This document shows positions 23,930 to 33,059 of a stretch of DNA of 45,107 bases, piece after piece (position 1 is the first letter of the stretch; each line of letters starts with the position of its first letter). The notes below the pieces were generated by a model that was not told where the DNA came from, made no database searches, and saw only the letters and a program-made list of their open reading frames with translations. Made by a program: the position numbers and the translations under genes. The stretch is from Streptomyces griseorubiginosus (GTDB taxonomy: Bacteria; Actinomycetota; Actinomycetes; Streptomycetales; Streptomycetaceae). Where the stretch lies: NCBI RefSeq assembly GCF_017614965.1, contig NZ_WVUG01000035.1, positions 1 through 45,107 of the forward strand, read 5' to 3'.

Positions 23930-24868
23930 TCAGTTCGCGGCCGCGACGGGCGTGCGCTGCTCGCCGAGGTCGATGCGGCCGTCGGGGGTCGCGATCGTCG
24001 CCGTGATCACGTCACCCGGGTGCAGGTAGTGCGGGTTCTTCGCCTGGCTCTTGAAGAACGCCTTCCATTTCACCGCGGGCGGCAGCAGCGCGCCGATCTT
24101 CTCGACGGCCTTCGGCGGTGCCTTCAGCGCCGTACCACCCGGGGTGCCGGTGAGCAGCAGGTCGCCTGCGTCCAGGGTCTGGAAGCGGGCCAGCAGGGTC
24201 AGCGCCCGCGCCGGGCGGACGATCATGTCGGCGAGGGTGCGGTCCTGACGCAGCTCGCCGTTGACGCTCAACTTCAGCCGCAGATCGAGGAGACGGGCGA
24301 AGTCCTCCGGCTCCAGGAGCGTGAGGTGGGGCCCGGTGGGCGTGAACGTGGGGTACGACTTGCTCTCGTAGAACTGCGTCTTGGTCAGCTGCACGTCACG
24401 GGCGCTGACGTCATTGGTGACGACCAGCCCGGCGACGTACGAGGGCAGGTCCCGCTCCTCGACGACGGTGCCGACGGGCAGCCGCGCGCCCATGACGAGC
24501 CCGAGTTCGATCTCGTAGTCGAGGAACTTCACGTGCGGCGGGCGGACGATGGTCTCGCCGGGGCCGCTGACCGAGCCGGACGCCTTGCGGAAGAAGGCGG
24601 GCGGGATGTCGCCGGTGAAGCCCGAATCGCGGGCGTGGCTGCGGTAGTTGACCATCTGGGCGACGACGCGGCAGGGGGTGGTGACCGGCGAGAGGGCGGC
24701 CAGGTCGGCGACGGGCGTGCCCGCCTCACCCGAGAGGGCCGCCTCTCGTACGGCGTCGCGGTCGGCGAGCAGTTCGGCGGTGGTGGCGGCCTTGGTGTCG
24801 ACGGGGACGGCCCGGTCGCCGCGGACGACCCACCAGCCGTCGGCGGTACGCAGGACATTGGTGCTCAT
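23930..24868 (-). CDS. Fumarylacetoacetate hydrolase-family enzyme
   Basis: Encodes 312 residues from ATG 24866-24868. FAH-fold features are KFLDYEIELGLVMG, which bears metal-binding Glu residues, VTNDVSARDVQLTKTQFYES with the other metal ligand Asp, and GDLLLTGTPGG near the C-terminus. The family cleaves or decarboxylates acylpyruvates and diketo acids. Between a dioxygenase and an acetoacetyl-CoA synthetase, the likely role is C-C hydrolysis of a ring-cleavage product to release acetoacetate, as in the homogentisate route; 23 nt separate it from the dioxygenase gene. Reaction assigned by context. Confidence 0.88.
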   Translation of the reverse strand: MSTNVLRTADGWWVVRGDRAVPVDTKAATTAELLADRDAVREAALSGEAGTPVADLAALSPVTTPCRVVAQMVNYRSHARDSGFTGDIPPAFFRKASGSVSGPGETIVRPPHVKFLDYEIELGLVMGARLPVGTVVEERDLPSYVAGLVVTNDVSARDVQLTKTQFYESKSYPTFTPTGPHLTLLEPEDFARLLDLRLKLSVNGELRQDRTLADMIVRPARALTLLARFQTLDAGDLLLTGTPGGTALKAPPKAVEKIGALLPPAVKWKAFFKSQAKNPHYLHPGDVITATIATPDGRIDLGEQRTPVAAAN

Positions 24869-24891
24869 GACATGGCTCTCTGTGAAAGGGT

Positions 24892-26037
24892 TCAGGAATT
24901 TGCGGCCTTGAGCAGGCCGAGCAGGCGTGCGGGGTCCATCTCGTTGTCGCCGCGCAGGGCCTGGATGACGTCGCGGACCCGCTGCGGGGAGGGGCTCGCC
25001 CCCAGGAAGTCGCGGGTGGCGGGCGGTCCCCACTGGGCCAGTCCGCTGGTGGACATGGGTGCCCAGCCGGGCTCGAGGTCACAGGAGAACAGGTCGCCGT
25101 CGGCGAAGTGCTCCAGCATGAAGTGGTCGGGGTCGCGCCAGTAGTCGAAGAGCTGGCTGCCCTGGATGTGCCGGCCGATGCCCCAACTGCGCTTGTAGCC
25201 GCGCTCCTTGAGGTACTCCCCGCCGGTCGCGATCGAGTCCAGGTCGGTGACCTGGTAGGCGGAGTGGACGTAGCCGGTGCCGGGTCCCAGGTGCATGGCG
25301 AGGGTGTGATGGTCGGCCGGCACGCTGCCGAGGTCGCAGCGGATGAACGCCATCGTGGGCCCCCGGCCCCGCTGCCCGTCCAGGAAGAGGAAGTCGGACA
25401 CGATCATGCCGAGGGTGTCCAGGTACCAGTCCAGGGCGCGGGCGAACACCCTTGTCTCCAGCACCACATGGCCCAGCCGCTGGATGCGGGAGGGTTCGCG
25501 CGGCGGGCGCTGGGTGGCGTTCGTACGGCGGTGATCGGTGCCGAAGTTGAGCAGGAGCGGCCGCTGCTCCGGCAGCGCGGGCAGCCGCTCGCCGCAGTGC
25601 ACCACCCGCACGGGGAAGCCCGAGGGGTCGAGCAGGTCGACGACCTTGCCACCGCCCGGCACGTCCACCTCCCGCAGGTCCCGGCCCGTCGCCCGGGCCA
25701 GCCGGTCCAGGTCGGCGCGCTCCGCCGCGCGGAACGCCGGGCCGATGAAACGGGAGGTCCGACCGCGCCGGATCACCATGCAGGGCGAGCCCGCGAAGGT
25801 GCCGCGCAGCCACAGCTCGCGCTCGGTGCGGGCGGCGACCTGGAAGCCGAAGTCCCGGGCGAAGACCTCGGCCCGGTCCAGGTCGGGCTTCTCGAACTCC
25901 AGCCAGGCCAGGTCCGCCACCTTGATCAGGGGGTTCCGGGAGCGGCCGGGGTGTTCTCCGCGCAGGGCGCCCTGCTCGCTGTGCAGGTCCTGGTGGGCCG
26001 TGAAGATGTCGGCCCCGTGGACGCGGGTTTCAGACAT
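24892..26037 (-). CDS. Extradiol ring-cleavage dioxygenase-like VOC protein
   Basis: Encodes 381 residues from ATG 26035-26037, preceded by GGAGG 5 nt upstream. It has two VOC repeat modules: the N-terminal one begins LIKVADLAWLEFEKPDLDRA, the C-terminal one IQRLGHVVLETRVFARALDW. The predicted metal ligands in the second are His of RLGHVV, His of HHTLAMHLG and Glu of HFMLEHFADGD, as in type I extradiol dioxygenases, so an Fe(II) catechol cleavage is expected. It is first in the four-gene catabolic operon, opposite a TetR gene. Substrate uncertain. Confidence 0.85.
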   Translation of the reverse strand: MSETRVHGADIFTAHQDLHSEQGALRGEHPGRSRNPLIKVADLAWLEFEKPDLDRAEVFARDFGFQVAARTERELWLRGTFAGSPCMVIRRGRTSRFIGPAFRAAERADLDRLARATGRDLREVDVPGGGKVVDLLDPSGFPVRVVHCGERLPALPEQRPLLLNFGTDHRRTNATQRPPREPSRIQRLGHVVLETRVFARALDWYLDTLGMIVSDFLFLDGQRGRGPTMAFIRCDLGSVPADHHTLAMHLGPGTGYVHSAYQVTDLDSIATGGEYLKERGYKRSWGIGRHIQGSQLFDYWRDPDHFMLEHFADGDLFSCDLEPGWAPMSTSGLAQWGPPATRDFLGASPSPQRVRDVIQALRGDNEMDPARLLGLLKAANS

Positions 26038-26071
26038 GGTGCCCTCCGAGCAACATTGCCGTAATGAGGAA

Positions 26072-26132
26072 ATCATCAAGTTTGACAGTCTCTTCGTCAA
26101 GGTGTTCGCCAGCGGAAATGATGAATTCATCA
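26072..26132. promoter_or_regulatory. Divergent promoter region with TGATGA palindromic operator
   Basis: A perfect 14-bp palindrome TGATGAATTCATCA spans 26119-26132. A related half-site ATCATCA lies at 26072-26078 and overlaps the minus-strand -10 (GATGAT), whose -35 TTGACG (CGTCAA at 26095-26100) is 17 nt away. The block is AT-rich compared with its surroundings. It is the likely TetR operator controlling the catabolic operon and the regulator itself. Confidence 0.7.
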
Positions 26133-26171
26133 GGACTGCGATCACGATCGCTACGCGGCTAGACTGCGCGC

Positions 26172-26807
26172 ATGCCTACGTCAGCCCCGCCCAGCAACCG
26201 GTTCGAGCGGCGCCGCGCCGAGACCCGGAAGGCGCTCATCCGCGCGGCCCGGCAGATACTCGCCGAGACCGGGGACACCAGCGCCAGCATCCAGGCGATC
26301 GCCGAGCGCGCCGACGTCGGCTTCGGCTCCTTCTACAACCACTTCGAGTCGAAGAACGAGCTGTTCGAGGCGGCGGTGGTGGACGCGCTGGAGGAGTTCG
26401 GCCAGAACTTCGACAAGCGCCTGGCCGGGATCGACGACCCGGCGGAACTCGTCGCCGCCGGCTTCCGGATGAGCGCCCGCATGGCCGACTCCCATCCGGA
26501 GCTGATGCAGGTCCTGCGTCGTGGCGGTCTCGGCCACATCCATTCGGACAACGGCCTGACCCGCCGGGCCCTGCGTGACCTCCAGGTCGGCGCGGCCTCC
26601 GGCCGCTTCACCGCCGTCGACCCCACGGTCGCCCTGTCCGCGCTGGGCGGCACCCTGCTGTCCCTGGTGGAGCTGCGCTTCGCCCGTCCTGAGGTGGACG
26701 GCGACGAGGCCGCGGTGGATCTCGCCGAGATGGTCCTGCGCATGCTGGGCCTGCCCGCCGACGACGCCCACGAGGTCGCCCGGCGCCCCCTGCCCGACAT
26801 CGACTGA
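26172..26807 (+). CDS. TetR-family regulator of the catabolic operon
   Basis: Encodes 211 residues. The N-terminal helix-turn-helix is LAETGDTSASIQAIAERADV followed by GFGSFYNHFESKNELFEAAV, the TetR signature; the C-terminal helices form a ligand pocket. It is transcribed divergently from the dioxygenase gene, with a perfect palindrome between them, so it probably represses the operon until the aromatic substrate or a pathway intermediate binds. The 3' end is 2 nt from the end of the convergent LmeA-like gene. Confidence 0.9.
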   Translation: MPTSAPPSNRFERRRAETRKALIRAARQILAETGDTSASIQAIAERADVGFGSFYNHFESKNELFEAAVVDALEEFGQNFDKRLAGIDDPAELVAAGFRMSARMADSHPELMQVLRRGGLGHIHSDNGLTRRALRDLQVGAASGRFTAVDPTVALSALGGTLLSLVELRFARPEVDGDEAAVDLAEMVLRMLGLPADDAHEVARRPLPDID

Positions 26808-26809
26808 CG

Positions 26810-27592
26810 TCAAGCGGACGAGGAGTCCGGGCGGAAGGTGACCGCGCGGCCCGTGAAGCGGGCGTCGATCCCGTCCTTGGTGGCGGTGACCGAGCGAAGG
26901 TGCAGCCCTGCGGGAACGTTCCGCAGCGGAATGGGCTCGTCCAGTGCCTTGTCCAACAGTGATTTCAACGGGGGAAGCAGTTCGCCCTGCTCCGCCCGTA
27001 CGTCCGTGAAGGCGATGCGGTTGCCGCCGGCCGCCGAGACGGTCACGCTCACGGTCACGTCGCCGACGAGCGGCAGACCGGCCGTCGCGTCGATCCGGCC
27101 CGGCTCGTCGCCTTGCGACACCTCCAGGCCGAGCGCGTTCGACACGTCCGCGTACGACAGACGGGCGGTCGCCCGAACGCTGCGGGCGTGTGCCTCGCCG
27201 GCGCTCCCGGAGGTCTTCAACCCGTCCATCCCGACCGTCAGCTTCGTCACCGGCAGGGGCCGGGTCGTGCCGTTCGCGGGGATGTCGTGGGCGGTGAGGT
27301 CGACGTGGTTCAGGCGGCCCTCGGCGAGCTGGGGCAGCACGGGGAAGCCGCTGACGTGTACCGATGGACGATCGGCGGTTCCCATTCCGTCCTGGAAGGC
27401 CTTGGCCGTGCGGCTCTCCGCGTGTGCCGCGGCGGCCCGGTCGACTGCGACGGCACCGATCAGCAGGGCCGCCAGGGACGCGGCGACGAGGATCAGGCGT
27501 CGCCTGGTCCGGGTCGGGGGGCTCACGTACAGGGAGCCGTCGCCGTAGTGGGGCTCGCCGACGTACTCCTCGTCGGGGCGGGAATGGTACAT
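26810..27592 (-). CDS. LmeA-like (DUF2993) phospholipid-binding protein
   Basis: Encodes 260 residues from ATG 27590-27592 with GGAG upstream. A cytoplasmic N-terminal segment of about 30 residues with Tyr-rich text precedes one membrane anchor (LILVAASLAALLIGAVAV, 33-50). The extracytoplasmic part has the DUF2993 pattern: VHVSGFPVLPQLAEGRLNHV, LTVGMDGLKT, and repeated beta strands to the C-terminus, as in mycobacterial LmeA and Streptomyces homologues. It would bind lipid at the outer face of the membrane. It sits between two TetR genes without evident regulation link. Confidence 0.85.
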   Translation of the reverse strand: MYHSRPDEEYVGEPHYGDGSLYVSPPTRTRRRLILVAASLAALLIGAVAVDRAAAAHAESRTAKAFQDGMGTADRPSVHVSGFPVLPQLAEGRLNHVDLTAHDIPANGTTRPLPVTKLTVGMDGLKTSGSAGEAHARSVRATARLSYADVSNALGLEVSQGDEPGRIDATAGLPLVGDVTVSVTVSAAGGNRIAFTDVRAEQGELLPPLKSLLDKALDEPIPLRNVPAGLHLRSVTATKDGIDARFTGRAVTFRPDSSSA

Positions 27593-27628
27593 GGAGACTC
27601 CTCTTCGGGTGGTGCCTGGGGAGTGCGC

Positions 27629-28267
27629 CTACGCGGCGTCGTCCTCAGGTCGGACGAGTCCGTGGACGCACGTCGTGGCGCTGTCCGGGGCCACCCCCAT
27701 CGCGATCAGGGCGGCGGTCGCGGTGTCGGTGCCGTCGTCGCTCCAGACCCCGCTGTTCACGCACTCCAGGAGCCCTAGCAGGTAGCCCTCCAGCGTCCGG
27801 GCCAGTACGGCCGGCGGGGCGCAGGTCTGGAAGACCCGCTGGCGCCGGCCGCGGGAGATGATCGCCTCCGCCGTCTCGCGTGCGAGGGAGAGGACTTGGG
27901 TGACCCGGTCGGGGTCGAGGTCCTGGGGGGCGAGGCGGAGCAGGATGCGGTAGCGGTCGCCGACGGGCCACAGGGCGAGGACGAAGCGGGCCAGCTCCGT
28001 GACGGCGTCCGCCACCGGTGCCCGAGGGACCGCGAGCGCCCGACGCAATGCTTGCGCGGCCTCCTCCACCAGCCCCTCCACGAGCGCGGCCCGGCCGTTG
28101 AAGTGGCCGTAGACCGTGCGCCGTACGACGCCCGCCGCCTCGGCGATGTCACCGAGGCTGCTGTCGGGGGCGCGGCCGAGTTGCTGTCGGGCCGCTTCGA
28201 GGATGCGAGCCCGTGTGAGCAGGGTTCGGCTGCTCTCCCGGGCTGCTGCGACGGGTGCGTGGGTCAT
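27629..28267 (-). CDS. TetR-family regulator, probably of the adjacent efflux pump
   Basis: Encodes 212 residues from ATG 28265-28267 with GGAGG 6 nt upstream; the upstream in-frame ATG at 28351 would place 28 residues across the operator. Helix-turn-helix text is SLGDIAEAAGVVRRTVYGHF then NGRAALVEGLVEEAAQAL. It is divergent from the DHA2 pump, with two repeated operators between. It is similar along its length to the regulator at 30305-30943 (both have [10 protein letters not shown] or [10 protein letters not shown] and a VVRRT recognition helix), so they are paralogues that bracket the pump. Ligand unknown. Confidence 0.9.
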   Translation of the reverse strand: MTHAPVAAARESSRTLLTRARILEAARQQLGRAPDSSLGDIAEAAGVVRRTVYGHFNGRAALVEGLVEEAAQALRRALAVPRAPVADAVTELARFVLALWPVGDRYRILLRLAPQDLDPDRVTQVLSLARETAEAIISRGRRQRVFQTCAPPAVLARTLEGYLLGLLECVNSGVWSDDGTDTATAALIAMGVAPDSATTCVHGLVRPEDDAA

Positions 28268-28306
28268 GTCGGACCTCCGGTTGACGGGGGGAGGGCGACT
28301 CGATAG

Positions 28307-28351
28307 TTGCACATCGACGGGCAATAAACTAGATTGCACATCAGCGGGCAA
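28307..28351. promoter_or_regulatory. Tandem TetR operators overlapping divergent promoters
   Basis: Two 18-bp elements, TTGCACATCGACGGGCAA (28307-28324) and TTGCACATCAGCGGGCAA (28334-28351), have TTGC/GCAA inverted ends and a 27-bp period. TTGCAC, 17 nt and TAGATT form the rightward promoter for the pump; on the other strand TTGCCC, 17 nt and TTTATT form the leftward one. Bound repressor would cover both. Confidence 0.8.
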
Positions 28352-28453
28352 TTAACTGCCCTGGCGTCGGGCCTCCTCTTGGCCTCACCCGCGCCACTCC
28401 CACCGATCCACACCCCGAAGCCACCGCTTCACCCTCTGCCGAGGAGCCTGACC

Positions 28454-30070
28454 ATGCCGCTCTTTGCGAAGACACCCGTCGAGAAGATGGCCGACCCCTA
28501 TCCGCGCCGCTGGTGGGCGCTGCTGGTGCTCTGCGTGAGCCTGCTGATCGTGGTCATGGCGAACACGTCGTTGATCGTGGCCGCCCCCGACATGACCAAG
28601 GACCTGGGGCTGAGCAGCAGTGACCTGCAGTGGGTCATCGACGGCTACACCGTCCCCTACGCCGCGCTGATGCTCGTGCTCGGCGCGATAGGCGACAAGT
28701 ACAGCCGTCGGGGCGCGCTCGTCCTGGGTCTGCTGATCTTCATCGGCGGTTCCGTGATGGGCGGCCTGGTCCACCACACCGACCTGGTCATCACGGCCCG
28801 CGCGATCATGGGCGTCGGCGCCGCCGTCGTCATGCCGGCCACGCTGTCGCTACTGGTCGCGATCTTCCCGAGGGCCGAGCGCGCCAAGGCGATCACCGCC
28901 TGGTCCGCGACCTCCGGTCTCGCCATCGCCGCCGGTCCGCTGGCCGCCGGATGGCTGCTGGAGGACCACGCCTGGGGCTCGACCTTCCTGATGAACGTCC
29001 CCATCGCCGTCCTGGGCGTCGTCGGCGCGCTGCTGCTGGTGCCGCCGTCGAAGGCGGAGGGCATGGGCCGCATCGACTACGTCGGCGGTCTGCTGTCGAT
29101 CGTGTCGGTCGGCTCCCTGGTCTACGCGACCATCGAGGGCCCGCACTTCGGCTGGGGCGCCGGCCCGATCACCGCGGCCGTCGTGGCCGGCGTGGGCCTG
29201 CTGGCCTTCGTGGCCTGGGAGTTGAAGCACCCCAACCCCATGCTGGACGTGCGCAAGTTCGCCGAGCGTCCCTTCGGCGGCTCGATGCTCGCGGTGCTGT
29301 TCTTCTTCTTCGGCACCTTCGGCTCGATCTACTACTCCACCCAGTTCCTGCAGTTCGTCCTCGGCTACGACGCCCTGGAGACCGGCATCCGCCTGCTGCC
29401 GCTGGCCGGAGCCGTGTTCGCCGGTGCCGCGGTCACCGGCAAGCTGGCTCCGAAGCTCGGCGTGAAGATCGTGGTCGGCACCGGCATGGTGATCGGCACG
29501 GCAGGCGTCTTCCTGCTCAGCCGGATCGACTCCGGCTCCACCTACACCGACTTCCTGGCCCCGCTGCTGCTGCTCGGCTTCGCCATCGGCCTGAGCCTGT
29601 CCCCGGCCACCGACACCATCATGGGCTCCTTCCCCGAGGACGAGTTGGGCGTCGGCGGCGGGGCCAACGACACCGCCCTGGAACTCGGCGCCTCGCTGGG
29701 CATCGCCATCCTCGGCTCGCTGCTGGCCACCTCCTACAAGGACAAGCTGACCGACCTGGTCGGCGGCCATCTCCCGGCCGAGGCGATGGACACCGCCAAG
29801 GACTCGGTCGGCGGCGGCGTCGCGGTCGCCGAGCAGGTCGCCAAGAACCCCCAGGGCGGTGCCGAGCAGGCCCAGACCCTGCTCGGGGCGGTGCACGAGT
29901 CCTTCGCCCACGCCATCGCCCACACCAGTCTCATCGGCGGCATCATCATGGCCGCCGGCACCCTGATCGTCATCGCCGTCCTGCCCGGCCGCCGCGGGCA
30001 CACCATCGAGCACGGTGCGGAAGAGGCGGCGCAGACGACCGAGGAGCAGACCGAGACCGTGGACGCCTGA
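28454..30070 (+). CDS. MFS efflux pump, DHA2 (14-helix) family
   Basis: Encodes 538 residues from ATG 28454 with GAGGAG upstream; an earlier in-frame start at 28334 lies inside the operator. The motif A region is LGAIGDKYSRRGAL, motif C is ATSGLAIAAGPLAAGWLLED, and about 14 hydrophobic segments are visible, ending in a charged Glu/Thr-rich tail. It resembles EmrB/QacA-type drug-proton antiporters. The C-terminal domain has a periplasmic loop of about 70 residues between the last two helices. Controlled by the divergent TetR regulator; its transcript ends in a hairpin cluster. Confidence 0.92.
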   Translation: MPLFAKTPVEKMADPYPRRWWALLVLCVSLLIVVMANTSLIVAAPDMTKDLGLSSSDLQWVIDGYTVPYAALMLVLGAIGDKYSRRGALVLGLLIFIGGSVMGGLVHHTDLVITARAIMGVGAAVVMPATLSLLVAIFPRAERAKAITAWSATSGLAIAAGPLAAGWLLEDHAWGSTFLMNVPIAVLGVVGALLLVPPSKAEGMGRIDYVGGLLSIVSVGSLVYATIEGPHFGWGAGPITAAVVAGVGLLAFVAWELKHPNPMLDVRKFAERPFGGSMLAVLFFFFGTFGSIYYSTQFLQFVLGYDALETGIRLLPLAGAVFAGAAVTGKLAPKLGVKIVVGTGMVIGTAGVFLLSRIDSGSTYTDFLAPLLLLGFAIGLSLSPATDTIMGSFPEDELGVGGGANDTALELGASLGIAILGSLLATSYKDKLTDLVGGHLPAEAMDTAKDSVGGGVAVAEQVAKNPQGGAEQAQTLLGAVHESFAHAIAHTSLIGGIIMAAGTLIVIAVLPGRRGHTIEHGAEEAAQTTEEQTETVDA

Positions 30071-30082
30071 GCCCCGTACACC

Positions 30083-30188
30083 GGAGGCCGGAACCCCGAT
30101 TCCGGCCTCCTCCACCCCCAGGACGGGCCGTGCCTTGAGCGGCGCACGGCCCCGGGACGGTGCCGGGAGGGGACGCCCGGCACCGTCC
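30083..30188. terminator. Cluster of three strong hairpins between convergent genes
   Basis: Three perfect stems follow each other: GGAGGCCGGAA / TTCCGGCCTCC (30083-30110), GGGCCGTGC / GCACGGCCC (30125-30152) and GGACGGTGCCGGG / CCCGGCACCGTCC (30155-30188). They lie between the pump and the convergent tetR paralogue and should stop transcription from both sides. Confidence 0.75.
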
Positions 30189-30304
30189 TCCTCTTTCATC
30201 AGGGGGCCTGGCGTGGGCCAGGAGGGGGAGCGGGCAGCGGTCGATGACGGTGCGGATGCGGAAGGTGTGGAGCGGGCCGACGAGGCCGGTCGCCGTGTCG
30301 TGGC

Positions 30305-30943
30305 TCAGCCGGCAGGGGCGTCCGGTGCGGTGGCCACGTCGTCGACCACGGCCCGCGCGCGCTTCTCCGGCACGCCGGCCGCGATGAGCGCGGTGACGGC
30401 CACCCGGGTGCCGTCGTCCTCCAGCGCCCCGGTGTTGACCTCTTCCAGCAGGGCGACCGTCATCGCCTCCAGGCCGGCGCTCAGCACCGGGGCGGGCAGC
30501 TGGGAGTGGAAGACGCCGTCCCGCTGTCCCTGCGCCACGATGGCCGTGGCCCTGATCCGGGCGGGCTCCAGGATCCCGGCGACCCGTTCCATGCCGAGGT
30601 CCCGTCGGGCCAGCGCCAGGAGCATCCGGTAGCGATCGCCGACGGGCCAGAGCGACAACGAGAAGAGGGCGAGCGCCCGGTCGGCCGGTTCGGTCGTGTC
30701 CGCTGCGACCGCGACGGCGGCCTGGAGGGCTTCCGCGGCCTCCTCGGCCAAGGCGTCCAGGAGCGCGGCCCGTCCGGGGAAGTGTCCGAACAGGGTGCGC
30801 CGTACGACTCCGGAGGCGCGGGCGAGCTCCTCCAGGGTGATGTCGGGATTCCGCCCCAGCTCCTGGCGCGCGGTGGCCAGGATGCGCTCCCGGTTGGACC
30901 GTGCGTTGCGTCGCTGGGGCACGCGGCCGACGGTCTGGGACAC
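30305..30943 (-). CDS. TetR-family regulator, paralogue of 27629-28267
   Basis: Encodes 212 residues from GTG 30941-30943, which has GAGG 8 nt upstream; an upstream ATG at 30988 lacks an SD. The helix-turn-helix region is [20 protein letters not shown]. The C-terminal domain contains [20 protein letters not shown] and [20 protein letters not shown], clearly related to the 27629-28267 regulator at both ends and of equal length. It converges on the pump gene rather than facing it. A target gene upstream is not evident. Confidence 0.88.
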   Translation of the reverse strand: MSQTVGRVPQRRNARSNRERILATARQELGRNPDITLEELARASGVVRRTLFGHFPGRAALLDALAEEAAEALQAAVAVAADTTEPADRALALFSLSLWPVGDRYRMLLALARRDLGMERVAGILEPARIRATAIVAQGQRDGVFHSQLPAPVLSAGLEAMTVALLEEVNTGALEDDGTRVAVTALIAAGVPEKRARAVVDDVATAPDAPAG

Positions 30944-31113
30944 GAAGGGAACCTCGGAGCAGCCGGAAGGGAGAACGGACTTCTCCATTCTGGCACGTGG
31001 GCGGGTCCGAGACCTCGCCCGGGTGCGGCCCGACGCCGGCCTCAGGGTGGTCGGGCCGACCGGGGAAGGGGGCTGGCGGGCTGAGCGCCCCGGCGTGCCC
31101 GGCGAAGGCGCGG

Positions 31114-32352
31114 CTACGTCGTCGCCAGTGCCTCCGTCGGTGTCAACCGGGCCGCTCGCAGGGACGGGTAGACGCCGGCCAGCATGCCGATCACGATCGC
31201 GCCGGTGAGGCCGGCCGTCACCGAGGTGAGGGGGATGACCGGTGGCCAGTGCTGGTGGGTGGCGTAGGCGACCGTCGCCAGCGTGCCCAGGGCGGTGCCG
31301 GCCAGGCCGCCGAGGGCCGACAGGACGACCGACTCGGTGAGGAACTGGGCGCGTATCTGGCCCCGGTTGGCGCCCAGGGCCCGGCGCAGGCCGATCTCGC
31401 GGCGGCGTTCGAGGACCGAGATGACCATGGTGTTGGCGACTCCGATGCCGCCGACGAGGAGCGCGACCCCGGCGAGTCCGAGGAAGAGCGCGGAGAACGT
31501 GGACGCGGTGGCCCGTTTGGCGGCCAGCGCGTCGGACGGGCGGCTGACCTGGACCACGCCGGGCAGTGGGGGATTGATGGTGGCCGGCAGTACGTCACGC
31601 ACGGCCTCGATCTGGGACTCCCTGGCCTTGAGGTAGAGCACGGTCGGGTGGCCGTCGAACTTCAGCAGGGTGCGCGCCGCGTCCCAGCCGACGAGGACCG
31701 AGCGGTCGATGTCCGGCGAGAGGGGGGTTCTGGCGAGGGTCCCGACGACCGTGAACCAGTGGCCGTCGACGTAGATCTGCGGGGCGGGCCGCCCGGTGGT
31801 GATCCTCGGGATGCCGAGGCGGGAGGCGGCCACCGAGCCGAGGACGGCCGTGGGGAACCTCTCCGTCGCAGGGGTGAGGAAGCGGCCCGAGGCCACCCGC
31901 GCGTTGATCGTCCGCAGCAGGTCGAGTCTGCTGGCCAGGACGGTCAGTCCGGTGTAGTCGTCGGCGCCCAGGCGGTCGTTGCGGAAGACCTCCGTATGGG
32001 TGTTGGCCACCGCGCTGGCCGCCGTGACCGGCCCGATCCGGCGCACCATGTCCACCGACTCGGGGGGCAGCAACACCGGCGGGTCCTGATGGGCGGGCAC
32101 GGCCCTGAGCATGTTGGTGCCCAGCGCGGACAGTTCCCTCATCAGCGCTCTCTGGCTGGACGCCGGGATCCCGGTGACGACGATCAGGGTGGCGATGCCG
32201 ATCGAGATGCCGAGCGCGGACAGGGCCGCGCGTATCTTGCGGGTACGGATGCCCAGCAGCCCCAGGCCCAGGATGTCCAGCGGCGCCAGCCGCACCGGCC
32301 TGCTGTCGCCGACCCCGCCGGTGGCGTGCCGACGCGTCGATGTGATGGTCAT
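31114..32352 (-). CDS. MacB/FtsX-type ABC permease
   Basis: Encodes 412 residues starting at ATG 32350-32352, overlapping the ATPase stop by 4 nt. The N-terminal helix starts around [20 protein letters not shown], a large extracytoplasmic MacB-PCD-type domain spans about 65-280, and three C-terminal helices follow, with the conserved [20 protein letters not shown] coupling segment. The layout matches MacB-like transporters that work by mechanotransmission on extracytoplasmic substrates. It is last in the lipoprotein-adaptor-ATPase-permease operon. Confidence 0.9.
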   Translation of the reverse strand: MTITSTRRHATGGVGDSRPVRLAPLDILGLGLLGIRTRKIRAALSALGISIGIATLIVVTGIPASSQRALMRELSALGTNMLRAVPAHQDPPVLLPPESVDMVRRIGPVTAASAVANTHTEVFRNDRLGADDYTGLTVLASRLDLLRTINARVASGRFLTPATERFPTAVLGSVAASRLGIPRITTGRPAPQIYVDGHWFTVVGTLARTPLSPDIDRSVLVGWDAARTLLKFDGHPTVLYLKARESQIEAVRDVLPATINPPLPGVVQVSRPSDALAAKRATASTFSALFLGLAGVALLVGGIGVANTMVISVLERRREIGLRRALGANRGQIRAQFLTESVVLSALGGLAGTALGTLATVAYATHQHWPPVIPLTSVTAGLTGAIVIGMLAGVYPSLRAARLTPTEALATT

Positions 32353-33059
32353 GACCAGCTTTCCATGCGGGCGTCGGCGTCGACGCGGGTGTCGGAGCGC
32401 AGGCGGCCGTCGCGGATCTCCACCCGGCGCGGCAACTGGGCCGCGATGTCCCGGTCGTGGGTGATGACCGCGATGGTGGTCCCCTCGCGGTTCAGCGTGG
32501 TCAGCAGATCCAGTACGGCCACACCGTTCGCGGTGTCCAGCGCGCCCGTGGGCTCGTCCGCGAGCACCAGGACGGGCCGGTTGACCAGGGCACGGGCGAT
32601 GGCCACCCGCTGCCGCTCACCGCCGGAGAGCTGCTGCGGCAGATGACGGGCCCGGCGGGCCAGCCCCACCCGGTCCAGCGCCTCCAGGGCCAGCGGCCGG
32701 CGTCTGCGGCGCGGCACCCCGGCGTACAGCAGGCCGGTGGCGACGTTCTCGGCGGCGGTCAGCCCGTCGGTGAGGTGGAACTGCTGGAAGACGAAGCCGA
32801 GTCGGCGGCCCCGCAACGCCGACAGGCTGCGGTCGGAGAGCCGTGCCACGTCCTGGCCGTCGATCTCCACGGTTCCGCTGGTCGGCCGGTCCAGCGTGCC
32901 CATGATGTTCAGCAGTGTCGACTTGCCGGACCCGGACGGGCCCACGATGCCGAGCAGTTCGCCCTGTTCGACGGCCAGCCAGACGTCGTGGAGCGCCGTG
33001 ACCCCGCCCGGGTACACCATGCTCGCGCCCTGCACCGCCAGCACCGGTGGCGCGCTCAT
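32349..33059 (-). CDS. ABC ATPase of the MacB/LolD type
   Basis: Encodes 236 residues from ATG 33057-33059. Walker A is [19 protein letters not shown], the signature [15 protein letters not shown], and Walker [13 protein letters not shown], with switch His [15 protein letters not shown] and the DEPTGALD variant are typical for LolD/MacB-class ATPases. It energises the permease encoded next (ATGA overlap) and shares the operon with the adaptor (overlap of 4 nt at 33056-33059). Confidence 0.93.
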   Translation of the reverse strand: MSAPPVLAVQGASMVYPGGVTALHDVWLAVEQGELLGIVGPSGSGKSTLLNIMGTLDRPTSGTVEIDGQDVARLSDRSLSALRGRRLGFVFQQFHLTDGLTAAENVATGLLYAGVPRRRRRPLALEALDRVGLARRARHLPQQLSGGERQRVAIARALVNRPVLVLADEPTGALDTANGVAVLDLLTTLNREGTTIAVITHDRDIAAQLPRRVEIRDGRLRSDTRVDADARMESWS

